Of a DNA stretch of 64,000 nucleotides, positions 52,918 to 62,429 are shown piece after piece. Each line of letters starts with the position of its first letter. The first letter of the stretch is position 1. The translations under genes and the position numbers were made by a program. The notes under the pieces were generated by a model. It had not been told where the DNA came from and made no database searches. It saw nothing but the letters and a program-made list of their open reading frames with translations. This DNA is from Thiodubiliella sp900128405. Its GTDB lineage: Bacteria; Pseudomonadota; Gammaproteobacteria; PS1; Pseudothioglobaceae. The DNA lies in assembly GCA_963682085.1 (NCBI GenBank), contig OY821614.1:992001-1056000 (forward strand), written 5' to 3'.

Positions 52918-53577
52918 TTAATAATTATCTTCAAGTTTATTCTTTACTTGCTTCCAATTTGGCATATGTATCGTTAAATAAGTATAAAAACCTTTATCAT
53001 GATTTGGATGAATTAGATGTGCTAACTCATGAAAAATCACATATTCTATACATTGAATAGGGGCTTTGATTAACTCAGAATTTAAATTAATATAAGATTT
53101 TTCAGGGTTACAACTGCCCCATCTGGTTTTCATTTTTCTAATTCTAACCTGTTTAATTTCTTTATTTACAATAGGTTGATATTTTGCCAATACTTTTTTA
53201 AAGTATTGTTCTGCCTTATCGTAATACCACTGTTTAACAAGTACTTCCTTTCTTATTAAATTACTTTTATTTTTAACCAATAAATTCAAATATCTGCCTT
53301 TTAACTTTACTGATTCTTTATGGCTTTGAGTAACTTTTAAACGATAATGGCGACCTAAAAATTTGCAATCCTCTCCACTTACATATTCATATCTTACTGC
53401 AATATTTTTACACTTATAAAAAGCCAGTTTAGACTCAATCCAGTCATGCCTTTTATTTAAAACATACGCAATATGTTCATCAGTTGTTTTTAACGGCACA
53501 CTTAAAGCAACTTCGCCATTAGGCTTGACTCTTAAATTGATATTTTTAATATCTTTTTTAATAATAATTGGCTTCAT
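52918..53577 (-). CDS. YgjP/SprT-like zinc metalloprotease of the type I RM operon
   Basis: 219-residue protein of the YgjP (DUF45) family. The metal-binding motif is VIFHELAHLIHPNHDKGFYT, with HELAH and a further histidine downstream, and the family sequence KTRWGSCNPEKSYINLNSEL precedes it. The start overlaps the hsdR stop by 4 bases, so it is the last gene of the hsd operon. Genes of this family are often found with hsdR, but their substrate is not known. Confidence 0.9.
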   Translation of the reverse strand: MKPIIIKKDIKNINLRVKPNGEVALSVPLKTTDEHIAYVLNKRHDWIESKLAFYKCKNIAVRYEYVSGEDCKFLGRHYRLKVTQSHKESVKLKGRYLNLLVKNKSNLIRKEVLVKQWYYDKAEQYFKKVLAKYQPIVNKEIKQVRIRKMKTRWGSCNPEKSYINLNSELIKAPIQCIEYVIFHELAHLIHPNHDKGFYTYLTIHMPNWKQVKNKLEDNY

Positions 53578-56500
53578 AAATTGTTAATACCGATACTTCT
53601 TACTTTATCAAGTATTTCATCTGTATTAAAATGAATATTAGAATCGTCTTCAATCTGCCACAATAAATTTAGAATTTCAATGTCTATTTGTTTTTTAATA
53701 TCTATGCTATTTTGCCAATCGGGTCTTTTATTAAACTGCTGAAAAATACCATCCACTTTTAAAGAAAAATCAACTTGCTCCAAATCATCTAACTCAGAAA
53801 AATCATCGGCGGTATTGTCATAAATAATCCTAGCAAAAGTATTGTTTCGAATTTCTATTGGGTAATTTACAGCCTCATCCTCACTCGTCTTTAAAAGCAT
53901 TTTCTGTATTTCTTTGGCGTTGGCTAGTTTTTCCTCTTCGCTTAGTCTTTTATGACGATAATCATCAATAATTTGCTTTATTTTTTGTGATAACTTTTCA
54001 TAATAAGCAGGATTTGAATCCATTTTTTCACTAATAAATGCACTACTGGCACTTAAAATAGCATCTGCTCTAGCATTGCTACCTTGTAATCTTTCCACTT
54101 CTTGATTAAACCCATCATCAAAAATATTAACCGTTTTAGTAAGTTGATTAACCTCATCACTACTTATAAAAGTATCTAATAATTTTTGCATTTGTTTTTC
54201 ATATTGTGCAAAATCTACTACTTCAAAATAACGAATTTTTACCGATTGTCGCAATTGAGCATAGAAACGCATTTTTTCTTTAAATTCCTGTATTTCATCC
54301 TCACTAAATACTTTATCTAATTTGTCAGAGGATAAGGCAATTTTTAATGCTCTGGCATATCGTGAAAGAAGATCATAAAATCGCTTTCGCTTTGAATTAT
54401 CTGCTAAATAAACCTCGTAACTCTCTTGGTCTGATTGATTAACATCTGCAAATAATTCTTTTAAATCAGTAGCATATGTTTTAACCCTGGCAATCTCAAC
54501 TTTAATATCAAATACTACCGAGACAATATCATCTTCACCAAATTCACTTAATCCAGAATAAGTTGTTAATGCCTTGTCTAAATCGCCAAATAGCCCACGA
54601 TAATCAATAATAAATCCAAAATCTTTACCCTCATAAAGGCGATTAACCCTTGCGATGGCTTGTAATAAATTATGCTCTTTAAGTTCCTTATCAATATACA
54701 AATACCCTGCCCTTGGTGCATCAAATCCTGTTAATAGTTTATTAACAACAATGAGTAAATCAATTTCATCCCCATGAACAAATTCATCTTTTATTTTAGT
54801 AAGGTATTTATCTTCATCGCCATATTGTCGTATCACTCTGTTCCAATGCTCATTTACAAAAGCCTTATTGTCTTCGCTCTCACCTTCCTCCTCCTCACCT
54901 TCTACGCCACTAGATTTGGAAATAACAAAAGCAGTTTTAATATCAGGATAAGACTCTGCAAATAATTGATGGTATTTAATCGCCTCATATTTGCTACTAC
55001 TTGCCAACATTGCTTTAAATCCAGTGCCTTGAATTTGTGCTTTAAAATGCGCATAAATATCATCGGCAATCATTTCTAAACGACGCTCAGAACCTGCAAT
55101 ATTTCTAAATCTCGCCCACTTCTTTTTTAAATCTAATTTTTGTTCATCGCTTAAATCTTTGGCTATTTTGTCAAAACGCCTGTCCATCGATTTTTTATCC
55201 GTAATCCACTGACTTGCAAACCGACCTTCATACAAAAGTGGCAAAATCGCCTTATCATTAACTGCTTGGTCAATGGTATAGCGATGTATTTCCCCGCCAA
55301 ATTCTTTAAAAGAGTTCTTTTCTTTTTTCATTAATGGCGTGCCAGTAAAACCGATATAACAAGCATTGACTAAAACATTGTTCATTGCCCTACTCATATC
55401 GCCATTTTGACTTCTATGGGATTCATCTACCAAGACAAAAATATTGCTGTCATCAAGTCGCACCCTTTCATTTTTAACCTTTTCAAACTTATTAATTATC
55501 GTGGTAATAACACTCACACCACTCTGCAAAAGTTCAACTAAGTTTCTACCTGAGGAGGCTTTTTTCGCAGGTATCTCACTATTTTTAAAAGTATCGTGAA
55601 TTTGCTTGTCTAAATCTTTCCTATCCGTAACAACAATAATTTTAGCGTTCACAATCGATCTTTTAATCTCTTTAGCAAGCATCACCATCGTCAGTGATTT
55701 ACCACTACCTTGAGTATGCCAAATCAAGCCACCGACACGCCTACCTGTATTATCAAATTTAGTAATTTTATTCATTGCTTCTTTAATCGCAAAAAACTGC
55801 TGATAACGGCTAATCTTTTTTATGCCACCATCAAATAAAATAAATGAATGGATTAGCTCAATCAGTCGCTGCTTTGCAAACAAGGAAAAAACAGCCTTGT
55901 CCAATGCACTTGGTATCCTACCCTCAATCAAATGCGTTAAATCTAGCCCACCTTCCTCTATCCACGATGCGTAGAATTTTTTAGAAGTATTAATCGTGGC
56001 ATATTTTGGCGTGTGGTTATTACCTGCTAAAGTAATTTGAGCGTATTTAAATAATTGCGGTATTTCCGCCTCTTTTTGGTTTCTAATCATTTGTAAAACA
56101 CCTTGAGAAGTATCAACACTTGATTTTTTCAGCTCAACCACGCCCACAGGAATGCCGTTAATAAACAAGACCAAATCAGGTCTTCGGGTTTTTTGATTTT
56201 CATTCTTAACAACCCTATCAACAATAAACTCTTCACTAAAATGAAACGCATTATTATCAAAGTTATCAAAATCAATATAGTTAATGTTAAAGCTTTTACG
56301 CACACCATCGCTCAAAACCTCCTCAAAAGCATTACCCAAAAGCAACTGATCCGTTATTTTTTGATTAGCACGACTTAACCCCTCATCTAAAGGCACATCA
56401 ATACTGGCAATCGCTTTTGCCAAATTTTTATCTGAAAATAGATAGCGATTATTTTTATACTCAAAACTATTTAGCACCTGTAACCGCTTCAATAAAATAT

Positions 56501-56633
56501 CTTTTAACACCACTTGACTGGTGTTATCACGATAGTCGCGCATTTCTTTAGGTGTGATAAACTGCCAACCCATTGCTTTTAATAAGGCGATGGTGTTGTT
56601 TTGTAGGTGTTTTTCGTTTGTTTCTGGAATCAT
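53574..56633 (-). CDS. hsdR: HsdR, type I restriction endonuclease subunit
   Basis: Translocating motor and nuclease of a type I system. The 1019 residues include the nuclease core with Asp and ExK in RRPDLVLFINGIPVGVVELK (about 148-167), Walker A in WHTQGSGKSLTMVMLAKEI (about 306), Walker B VLVDESHRSQNGD, the helicase motif GFTGTPLMKKEKN and LLIVVNKLLTGFDAPRAGYL, and a helical C-terminal part. The start gives MIPETNEKHLQNNTIALLKA. It is 127 bp downstream of the DUF3800 gene. Confidence 0.96.
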   Translation of the reverse strand: MIPETNEKHLQNNTIALLKAMGWQFITPKEMRDYRDNTSQVVLKDILLKRLQVLNSFEYKNNRYLFSDKNLAKAIASIDVPLDEGLSRANQKITDQLLLGNAFEEVLSDGVRKSFNINYIDFDNFDNNAFHFSEEFIVDRVVKNENQKTRRPDLVLFINGIPVGVVELKKSSVDTSQGVLQMIRNQKEAEIPQLFKYAQITLAGNNHTPKYATINTSKKFYASWIEEGGLDLTHLIEGRIPSALDKAVFSLFAKQRLIELIHSFILFDGGIKKISRYQQFFAIKEAMNKITKFDNTGRRVGGLIWHTQGSGKSLTMVMLAKEIKRSIVNAKIIVVTDRKDLDKQIHDTFKNSEIPAKKASSGRNLVELLQSGVSVITTIINKFEKVKNERVRLDDSNIFVLVDESHRSQNGDMSRAMNNVLVNACYIGFTGTPLMKKEKNSFKEFGGEIHRYTIDQAVNDKAILPLLYEGRFASQWITDKKSMDRRFDKIAKDLSDEQKLDLKKKWARFRNIAGSERRLEMIADDIYAHFKAQIQGTGFKAMLASSSKYEAIKYHQLFAESYPDIKTAFVISKSSGVEGEEEEGESEDNKAFVNEHWNRVIRQYGDEDKYLTKIKDEFVHGDEIDLLIVVNKLLTGFDAPRAGYLYIDKELKEHNLLQAIARVNRLYEGKDFGFIIDYRGLFGDLDKALTTYSGLSEFGEDDIVSVVFDIKVEIARVKTYATDLKELFADVNQSDQESYEVYLADNSKRKRFYDLLSRYARALKIALSSDKLDKVFSEDEIQEFKEKMRFYAQLRQSVKIRYFEVVDFAQYEKQMQKLLDTFISSDEVNQLTKTVNIFDDGFNQEVERLQGSNARADAILSASSAFISEKMDSNPAYYEKLSQKIKQIIDDYRHKRLSEEEKLANAKEIQKMLLKTSEDEAVNYPIEIRNNTFARIIYDNTADDFSELDDLEQVDFSLKVDGIFQQFNKRPDWQNSIDIKKQIDIEILNLLWQIEDDSNIHFNTDEILDKVRSIGINNL

Positions 56634-56684
56634 TTTTACTCTCTATAAAATTATTGCCAACTGTTTTATTACTTTATGTTAAAA

Positions 56685-56750
56685 TGCATCTAAGGAACGC
56701 GAGTTCGCATTCGACACTAAGCCTTTGCAGAGTTGCAAAGGCTTTTTGTT
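56685..56750 (+). ncRNA. Candidate small RNA antisense to the hsdR leader
   Basis: On the plus strand a short hairpin GAAC-GCGA-GTTC (56695-56706, GNRA loop) is followed by a strong intrinsic terminator AAGCCTTTGCA (56719-56729) / TGCAAAGGCTT (56734-56744) plus a T-rich end. Upstream are TTGCCA (56654-56659) and TATGTT or TTAAAA at about the -10 position. No gene on the plus strand ends here, so the terminator is otherwise unexplained. A transcript of about 60 bases would be complementary to the hsdR 5' leader. Confidence 0.4.
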
Positions 56751-56760
56751 ATCTAATGCT

Positions 56761-57498
56761 TTAATCTGGAAAAATTTTTAATCCTAATCCTTTATAACAT
56801 CCATTATATTTTCTAAATTTATCTTTAATCACTTTAAAAGCCTTATTTTTCTGCTCTGGTTTTAATACCGACAAGCCAATAGGTCTGGCAATTAAGTCAG
56901 CCAGTTGTAATCCAACTGAATTATTTTGTTTACTCGCCATTCTAATATTAAAATCAATTCTCTTTTTAAAATAATTATCGCCATCACACCATCTTCTAAA
57001 TTCTAATTCTAATTCCTTATCCTCTTGCCTTCCTCTTTGTTCAAAAACAATATGAATTATCTTATTAGTAGCATTATTTTTCTTTAAAAAAAGATAAAGT
57101 CTCTCTAAGCAAAACCCCATAGCTACATAATAAGGGTTGCGGAGATGTGTATACTTTTCTAGCATTTTATTTTTATCAATAACTGACGCAACAATGGTGA
57201 AATTTTCTTGTTTAATCAAATCTGTCAACTCATCCATAAAATCTTGTTTTTGTATCTTATTAAATTGTGCAAAATCACCCCTATTTCGCCTTATTTCACT
57301 CTCGTGCAAAATTACCATATCATGACCAAAACGCTCAAATTTAAACTGTTGCATATTGACAACTGTCTGCAAGTAATCTGTTTTTTTAAAAATACAAAAT
57401 GCCAACACAAAAACAGGATAATATTTATTGATATTACTCATCCCATGATCGCCACTTTCATCAACATAAATAATATAGTCACTGTATTCTTTGCTCAT
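56761..57498 (-). CDS. DUF3800 protein in the type I RM operon
   Basis: 245-residue protein of the DUF3800 family, an RNase H-like fold suspected to act on nucleic acid. The N-terminal signature is YIIYVDESGDHGMSNINKYY with the acidic DESGD, followed by FVLAFCIFKKTDY. HESEIRRNRGDFAQF lies near residue 66 and a late DLIARPIGLSVL segment includes the conserved aspartate. It lies between the coiled-coil gene and hsdR and appears to have been inserted there, because a relic of the hsdR 5' end lies just upstream. Confidence 0.85.
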   Translation of the reverse strand: MSKEYSDYIIYVDESGDHGMSNINKYYPVFVLAFCIFKKTDYLQTVVNMQQFKFERFGHDMVILHESEIRRNRGDFAQFNKIQKQDFMDELTDLIKQENFTIVASVIDKNKMLEKYTHLRNPYYVAMGFCLERLYLFLKKNNATNKIIHIVFEQRGRQEDKELELEFRRWCDGDNYFKKRIDFNIRMASKQNNSVGLQLADLIARPIGLSVLKPEQKNKAFKVIKDKFRKYNGCYKGLGLKIFPD

Positions 57499-57513
57499 TT
57501 CTTTTTCCTATTT

Positions 57514-57595
57514 ATTGCCAATTCATAGCTTTTAATAAAGATGATGGTGTCTTGTTGCAGGTGTTTTCTCACCTGTTTTTAGGATTATTTCCACT
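57514..57595 (-). pseudogene. Relic of an hsdR 5' end upstream of the DUF3800 gene
   Basis: The gap between the coiled-coil gene and the DUF3800 gene aligns over about 80 bp with the first codons of hsdR (56560-56640), for example CACCTgcAAcAagACACCATC and TTATTAAAAGCtATG. By eye about three quarters of positions agree, with one inserted base and loss of the start codon. It is older and more decayed than the cas9/murD copies. Confidence 0.7.
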
Positions 57596-58920
57596 TAACT
57601 AACTCCATCATTTTTATTACTTTTAATTATTGCTTCTATTTTATTCAAAAAATTATTATGCATAGCACTCTCCTCTTGTTTTTTATGGTTTTTAAGTGGA
57701 TGGTTATGTAATTCATCTAACATTTTTTGCATATAATTCTGATAACTTTTATCTGTTTCATCTTCACTTTTTAAATGTTCAGAAAATCCAATAATAGACT
57801 CAGCTAATACTGTTTTATAAGCATAATCTTCGGCAATATTTTTAATTTTCGTATATTGCCCAGCACAAAACCACGCTCCAGTAATCGGTAAAGCAATTAT
57901 AGACAGTCGTGCCAATACAAATGCAATCGTTATATTTTCTTTATTTTTTAAAACTTCAACAAAATCTTTAGATAAAAAGATAGCCGCAATAACGAATATT
58001 GCTGACCCAACAAGCCACCAAATACTTGGTGAAAAAAGTTTTTTCCATATATTCCCCTCTTCAGGCTCTAGTTTTTGTAATCTATTTCTAAAAGCCGCTG
58101 CTATTCCCTCTGCTTTTTTATATCCCAAGGCTGTTTTTGCTTCCTTAATTAAATCATGTGCAGAGTTAATTAACTCATCTCTTTGACTTGTAAACTCCTC
58201 CAGCTTTTCATTAAAGGCGTTGGTTTTTACTGTTTGCCCCTCTAACTCTTGCTCTCTATTAATAATTTTTTTTACAAAGCTATCAATAATCTCTTTTTTA
58301 TTTAGCACTTGAACTTCAAGTTGTGAGATGTGCTTTGATTGGGTACTTAAGTGTCGAATTTCTTGACCCATATGGCTCTCTTTTAATTTTATAGAATCGA
58401 TAAAATTACTTAACTTTCTCTGCTGTTGCGTTAAATCTTCTAAAATATTTTTAGATTGCTCTTCATTTTCGAGTGTTTTATTTAAAGAATCTTCTAGTTT
58501 TTTTAACTCGCTAGAAAATATTTGTTTTTTATCAGTCAATTTAGATAATTCTTCATCAAATTCTACAAATCTATCATTTGTATATTTAATATGAAATTGT
58601 CGCACTAATATCTTCAAACTATCTAAATAAGAAGCTACATTATTTGGATCTTCTAAATAATCATGCATATCGTTTAATTGATTGTAAATATTATTTCTTT
58701 CTTGATAATCTGATAACTTTAAAAATTGTTTGGGTCTTTTGGTTAATGTGGTAATATCGGTTAATATTTCGTCTAATTCAGTATAAAGTTCTTTACAGGT
58801 ATATTCATCCTCACTCCCAAAACTTTGCTCTAAATATTGATTACAGTTAAGTGTTGTTAATTTTTCTTTAATACTATTTGTTGCATCCCTTATCTTATTT
58901 ATTGTTGTAACTTCTCTCAT
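57595..58920 (-). CDS. Coiled-coil membrane protein within the hsd operon, unknown function
   Basis: 441-residue protein that I cannot assign. Residues about 110-275 form long coiled coils (FDEELSKLTDKKQIFSSELK, LEEFTSQRDELINSAHDLIK). Two hydrophobic segments follow at about 297-316 (SIWWLVGSAIFVIAAIFLSK) and 327-350 (ITIAFVLARLSIIALPITGA), with a final cytoplasmic helical part. It follows hsdS after 9 bp and is clearly in the operon. Membrane-linked coiled-coil proteins occur as accessories in several defence islands; the role here is unknown. Confidence 0.8.
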   Translation of the reverse strand: MREVTTINKIRDATNSIKEKLTTLNCNQYLEQSFGSEDEYTCKELYTELDEILTDITTLTKRPKQFLKLSDYQERNNIYNQLNDMHDYLEDPNNVASYLDSLKILVRQFHIKYTNDRFVEFDEELSKLTDKKQIFSSELKKLEDSLNKTLENEEQSKNILEDLTQQQRKLSNFIDSIKLKESHMGQEIRHLSTQSKHISQLEVQVLNKKEIIDSFVKKIINREQELEGQTVKTNAFNEKLEEFTSQRDELINSAHDLIKEAKTALGYKKAEGIAAAFRNRLQKLEPEEGNIWKKLFSPSIWWLVGSAIFVIAAIFLSKDFVEVLKNKENITIAFVLARLSIIALPITGAWFCAGQYTKIKNIAEDYAYKTVLAESIIGFSEHLKSEDETDKSYQNYMQKMLDELHNHPLKNHKKQEESAMHNNFLNKIEAIIKSNKNDGVS

Positions 58921-58929
58921 AATTATTCC

Positions 58930-60192
58930 TTATATTTTTATTCTAATTTTCCCAGTTAATAATTGTTGCATTAGTCCTTTTTTCTGGATTTTTAAAAGGA
59001 CTAATTCAGTTTGTAATTTTGTTATTTCATCATCAGCAAGGGTTAAAACTTGGGCGATTTTTTGTTGCTCTCTGACTGATGGTAATAATATTTTGATTTT
59101 CAACACTTCTTTTTTGGAGATATTAAACCTAGTACTTCCTTGGGCTAAACGCAAAATTTCATATCTTACAAAAAAGCTTCTAAAATAAAACTGTGCAAAC
59201 TCTGGCAACAAAGTATCAAAGTTATTCAACCTGTAAGCAAAACAAAAGCTATTTAAATAAGTATTTTCTATATCCTCAAGCAATACAGAACTCATACCAA
59301 CTTCTTCTGGTGTTTCTGATGAGGTTGTAAAAAAAATATCTCCATATTGCACTTTATTTTGATTTTCATTTAGTTGAATTTGCACAAAATCAGAAATTAA
59401 AGTATTGATTTTTGAATTGCTAAATATATTCATATAAGCAATATATTTGTAACTTCCATTTTGAAAATCTATAGCTGTTTTTTTTGTTAATCCATTGTAT
59501 GTAATACCAATATTATTCAATTTAACAATTTCCCAATCATCACTAAACTCGCTAAAACGGGTTTTTGCTGTGAGGAGTTGTTGCATTAAGCCTTTTTTGA
59601 GTTGTTGTTTTTTCTCAATTAAGGTGGTTTGTTGGTTTATAGCATTGTCCCAAGTGGTGAGAATATCCGCTATTTTTTGTTGTTCTTGTTTTGGTGGTCG
59701 AATAAGTTGGATTTTTTCTATTTCCCTTTTGCTAATCTCCAAAAAAGTTGAACCACTTGATCTTTTTATTAATTCGTTTCTATTATTTAAAATCCAATAA
59801 TAAATATACATATATGAATTTTTTTCATTAACAAAAATAGACTGAAAACCTTGATTTGTAGAGCATTCGTTCAATGCTATTCCTATATCCCCTATCGTGG
59901 CTCTTGTTGTAAGCAAAAGAGTATTTTTTGATAATATCTTTGCTGATGATTTTTGTAATCCTTTTTTACTAATTTTTCTTACACTTTTATTTATATATTT
60001 TTGCTTTATTTCTGTGGGTGTAAACCAATAAATATCATCGTTCCAGTATTCACCATTTTCTGTATCAGGTGTACCTCCGCCGATTACATTGCCAATTTGC
60101 GATAACCGAACAACCTCCCAATCATCAGGAATAACCCCAACTTCAGTTTGCCGATAGCCTTGTGGAATGTGTAAGTTTTTATCCATTTTCAT
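58930..60192 (-). CDS. hsdS: HsdS, type I specificity subunit
   Basis: DNA-recognition subunit of 420 residues with two target-recognition domains. The first half starts GYRQTEVGVIPDDWEVVRLS and has FTPTEIKQKYINKSVRKISK; the central conserved helix is INQQTTLIEKKQQLKKGLMQ; the second half starts RFSEFSDDWEIVKLNNIGIT and ends with a second conserved helix, IQKKGLMQQLLTGKIRIKI. The repeated LMQQLLT helices are typical. It is 9 bp after the fic gene. Confidence 0.95.
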   Translation of the reverse strand: MKMDKNLHIPQGYRQTEVGVIPDDWEVVRLSQIGNVIGGGTPDTENGEYWNDDIYWFTPTEIKQKYINKSVRKISKKGLQKSSAKILSKNTLLLTTRATIGDIGIALNECSTNQGFQSIFVNEKNSYMYIYYWILNNRNELIKRSSGSTFLEISKREIEKIQLIRPPKQEQQKIADILTTWDNAINQQTTLIEKKQQLKKGLMQQLLTAKTRFSEFSDDWEIVKLNNIGITYNGLTKKTAIDFQNGSYKYIAYMNIFSNSKINTLISDFVQIQLNENQNKVQYGDIFFTTSSETPEEVGMSSVLLEDIENTYLNSFCFAYRLNNFDTLLPEFAQFYFRSFFVRYEILRLAQGSTRFNISKKEVLKIKILLPSVREQQKIAQVLTLADDEITKLQTELVLLKIQKKGLMQQLLTGKIRIKI

Positions 60193-60201
60193 TGTCTGGT
60201 T

Positions 60202-60945
60202 TTAGGGTAATTTCTCGCCCAATACATAAAAATAAGGCTCAAAACTTCGCTCAACTGCTTTGATGGTTAAATTCATAAAAGGTTGGTAATCTTGTTTTGT
60301 GTGTGCTAAATCTAATGCTTGATAATATTCCAATCTGTCTGCTACTTTAATGACAATAGGGGGGAAACCTGCTTTTAAAAGTTCAAGGTTCATTAGTAAT
60401 CTTGCTGTTCTGCCGTTGCCATCAATAAAGGGATGAATGCCAACAAAATCAATGTGCACTCTTGCGGCTAATTCTACTGGGTGCATTTTTTTTTGATTTT
60501 GCGGGTAACTGTCAATAAAATCTGCCATTTTTTGTGCTACCTTAAAAAATTCTACTGGTTTGTGTTCTGCACCGCTGATAATAACATTGGTTTTGCGGTA
60601 ACTTCCAGCATTTTGGTCGTTGATATTTTTAAGCACCAAAGTATGTATTTGTTTAACATCCAGTTCCGTTAAAGTGTTGTTTTTGTCGGTTAATTCTTGA
60701 ATAAATAAAATGGCATTTTTGTGGTTGATTGCCTCGAGGTGTTCTATCATCGTTTTGCCGCCGATAGTAATACCTGATAGCACTACTTTCGTTTCTTGTA
60801 AGGTAAGTGTGTTGCCCTCTATGGCATTTGAGTTATAGGTCCATTTAACAATTAAATCATCAACTAGATTGGTAAGTATTTCATTGGACAACGGTCGATA
60901 TTTGTCAAGTTTTACTTTTAGCTGGTCTATTATTTTGTAGTTCAT
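60202..60945 (-). CDS. Fic-domain protein within the hsd operon
   Basis: 247-residue Fic protein, a probable AMP transferase or related modifier. The active motif HPFIDGNGRTAR begins at His171 and is complete. An N-terminal inhibitory helix motif of the (S/T)xxxE(G/N) type is present at Ser39-Gly44 (SNAIEG), so it should be self-inhibited (class II). The ATG overlaps the hsdM stop by 4 bases. Fic genes between hsdM and hsdS are a recurrent arrangement, but the target is not known. Confidence 0.93.
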   Translation of the reverse strand: MNYKIIDQLKVKLDKYRPLSNEILTNLVDDLIVKWTYNSNAIEGNTLTLQETKVVLSGITIGGKTMIEHLEAINHKNAILFIQELTDKNNTLTELDVKQIHTLVLKNINDQNAGSYRKTNVIISGAEHKPVEFFKVAQKMADFIDSYPQNQKKMHPVELAARVHIDFVGIHPFIDGNGRTARLLMNLELLKAGFPPIVIKVADRLEYYQALDLAHTKQDYQPFMNLTIKAVERSFEPYFYVLGEKLP

Positions 60946-62429
60946 AACCCTAACTCCTGCAAATAACTGCTCATTTGTTTTTTAATGCCCGCCAGTTCAG
61001 TTTCTATTTTGCTAATGTCTTTTTTAGTTTGGGCAATGTCCACAATTACCTCTTCTTCAAAAGTATCTACGAATCTAGGGATGTTAAGATTATAGTCATT
61101 TTCTTGAATTTCTGTTAAATTTGCTAAATGACTGTATTTTTCTAATTCTTTACGGTTTTTGTAGGTGGTTAAAATTTTATCAATATGCGAATCTTCAAGT
61201 ATATTTTGATTTTTGTTCTTGGTAAATTCTTTACTTGCATCGATAAATAAAACATCAGTATTTTTTCTGTTTTTCTTAAAAACTAAAATGGCTACAGGGA
61301 TAGAAGTGCCAAAAAATAGATTGGCAGGTAAGCCAATAACGCAATCTAACAAATTATTATCTAAAATTTTCTGCCTAATTTTGCCCTCACTCGCACCACG
61401 AAATAAGACACCGTGTGGCAATACTACGCCCATAGTGCCCTCTGTATTAAGGCTAGATAGCATATGCAGGACAAAGGCATAATCGCCTTTTGATTTAGGG
61501 GGAAGACCATAATCAAAACGCCTATATAAATCATTCTCCAAATCATCACGCCCCCATTTATCCAATGAAAAAGGTGGGTTTGCCACCACTATATCAAATT
61601 TCATTAAATGGTCATTATCTAAATGTAATGGGTTTCTAAGTGTGTCGCCCAAGCGAATATCTGCCTCATTAATTTCATGTAAAAACATATTCATTTTGCT
61701 AAAGGTTTGGGTTTGTCCGTTTTTTTCTTGACCAAATAGTGCAAAATTATTGTTACCTATCTCTTTAGCGGCTTTGATAAGTAATGAACCAGAGCCACAA
61801 GCAGGATCGTAAATCCTATCGCCATCTTTGGCGCCTACTAATTGAGCCAATAGGGTTGATATATGACTTGGGGTAAAAAATTCTCCACCCTTCTTGCCAG
61901 CATCAGAAGCAAAATGGGCAATAAGGTATTCATAAGCATCGCCAATCACATCCTCCCCTGCTAACATTGATGGGCGTAAATCTAGTTTTTCATCAGCAAA
62001 ATCTTCTAATAAATGTTTGAGTATGGCGTTTCTTTGTTTGGTATTGCCTAAATGGATTTCATTATTAAAATCAATACTTCTAAAAATACCTTCTAATTTT
62101 TCAAGATTGTCTTCTTGAATTTTTTCCAATACTTTGTTAATGACTTGCCCTAATTCACTTGACTCTTTTTGTGTGAGTAGGTATTCAAAAGTGCATTTAT
62201 CATCAAGAATGAACTTTTCAAGTTTAATGGCTTTGGCGATTCTATCCTGATTGTTGTTATATTTTTTGTGTAATAATTCTAATTTTTCACGATAAAAATC
62301 AGACAAGTATTTAACAAACAGCATAGTTAAAATATAATCTTTATATTGTGTGCTGTCTAATGTGCCACGAAAGGTATCGCAAGCCTTCCAAACAATATTA
62401 TTAATTATTTCTTTTGTTGTTTTTGCCAT
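60942..62429 (-). CDS. hsdM: HsdM, type I DNA methyltransferase subunit
   Basis: N6-adenine methyltransferase of 495 residues. It has the N-terminal helical domain (WKACDTFRGTLDSTQYKDYI), GEFFTPSHISTLLAQLV, the SAM-binding motif IYDPACGSGSLLIKAAKEIG, and the catalytic NPPF motif (FDIVVANPPFSLDKWGRDD). A C-terminal coiled coil follows. Its start overlaps the stop of the small HsdS-like gene by one base. Confidence 0.96.
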   Translation of the reverse strand: MAKTTKEIINNIVWKACDTFRGTLDSTQYKDYILTMLFVKYLSDFYREKLELLHKKYNNNQDRIAKAIKLEKFILDDKCTFEYLLTQKESSELGQVINKVLEKIQEDNLEKLEGIFRSIDFNNEIHLGNTKQRNAILKHLLEDFADEKLDLRPSMLAGEDVIGDAYEYLIAHFASDAGKKGGEFFTPSHISTLLAQLVGAKDGDRIYDPACGSGSLLIKAAKEIGNNNFALFGQEKNGQTQTFSKMNMFLHEINEADIRLGDTLRNPLHLDNDHLMKFDIVVANPPFSLDKWGRDDLENDLYRRFDYGLPPKSKGDYAFVLHMLSSLNTEGTMGVVLPHGVLFRGASEGKIRQKILDNNLLDCVIGLPANLFFGTSIPVAILVFKKNRKNTDVLFIDASKEFTKNKNQNILEDSHIDKILTTYKNRKELEKYSHLANLTEIQENDYNLNIPRFVDTFEEEVIVDIAQTKKDISKIETELAGIKKQMSSYLQELGL

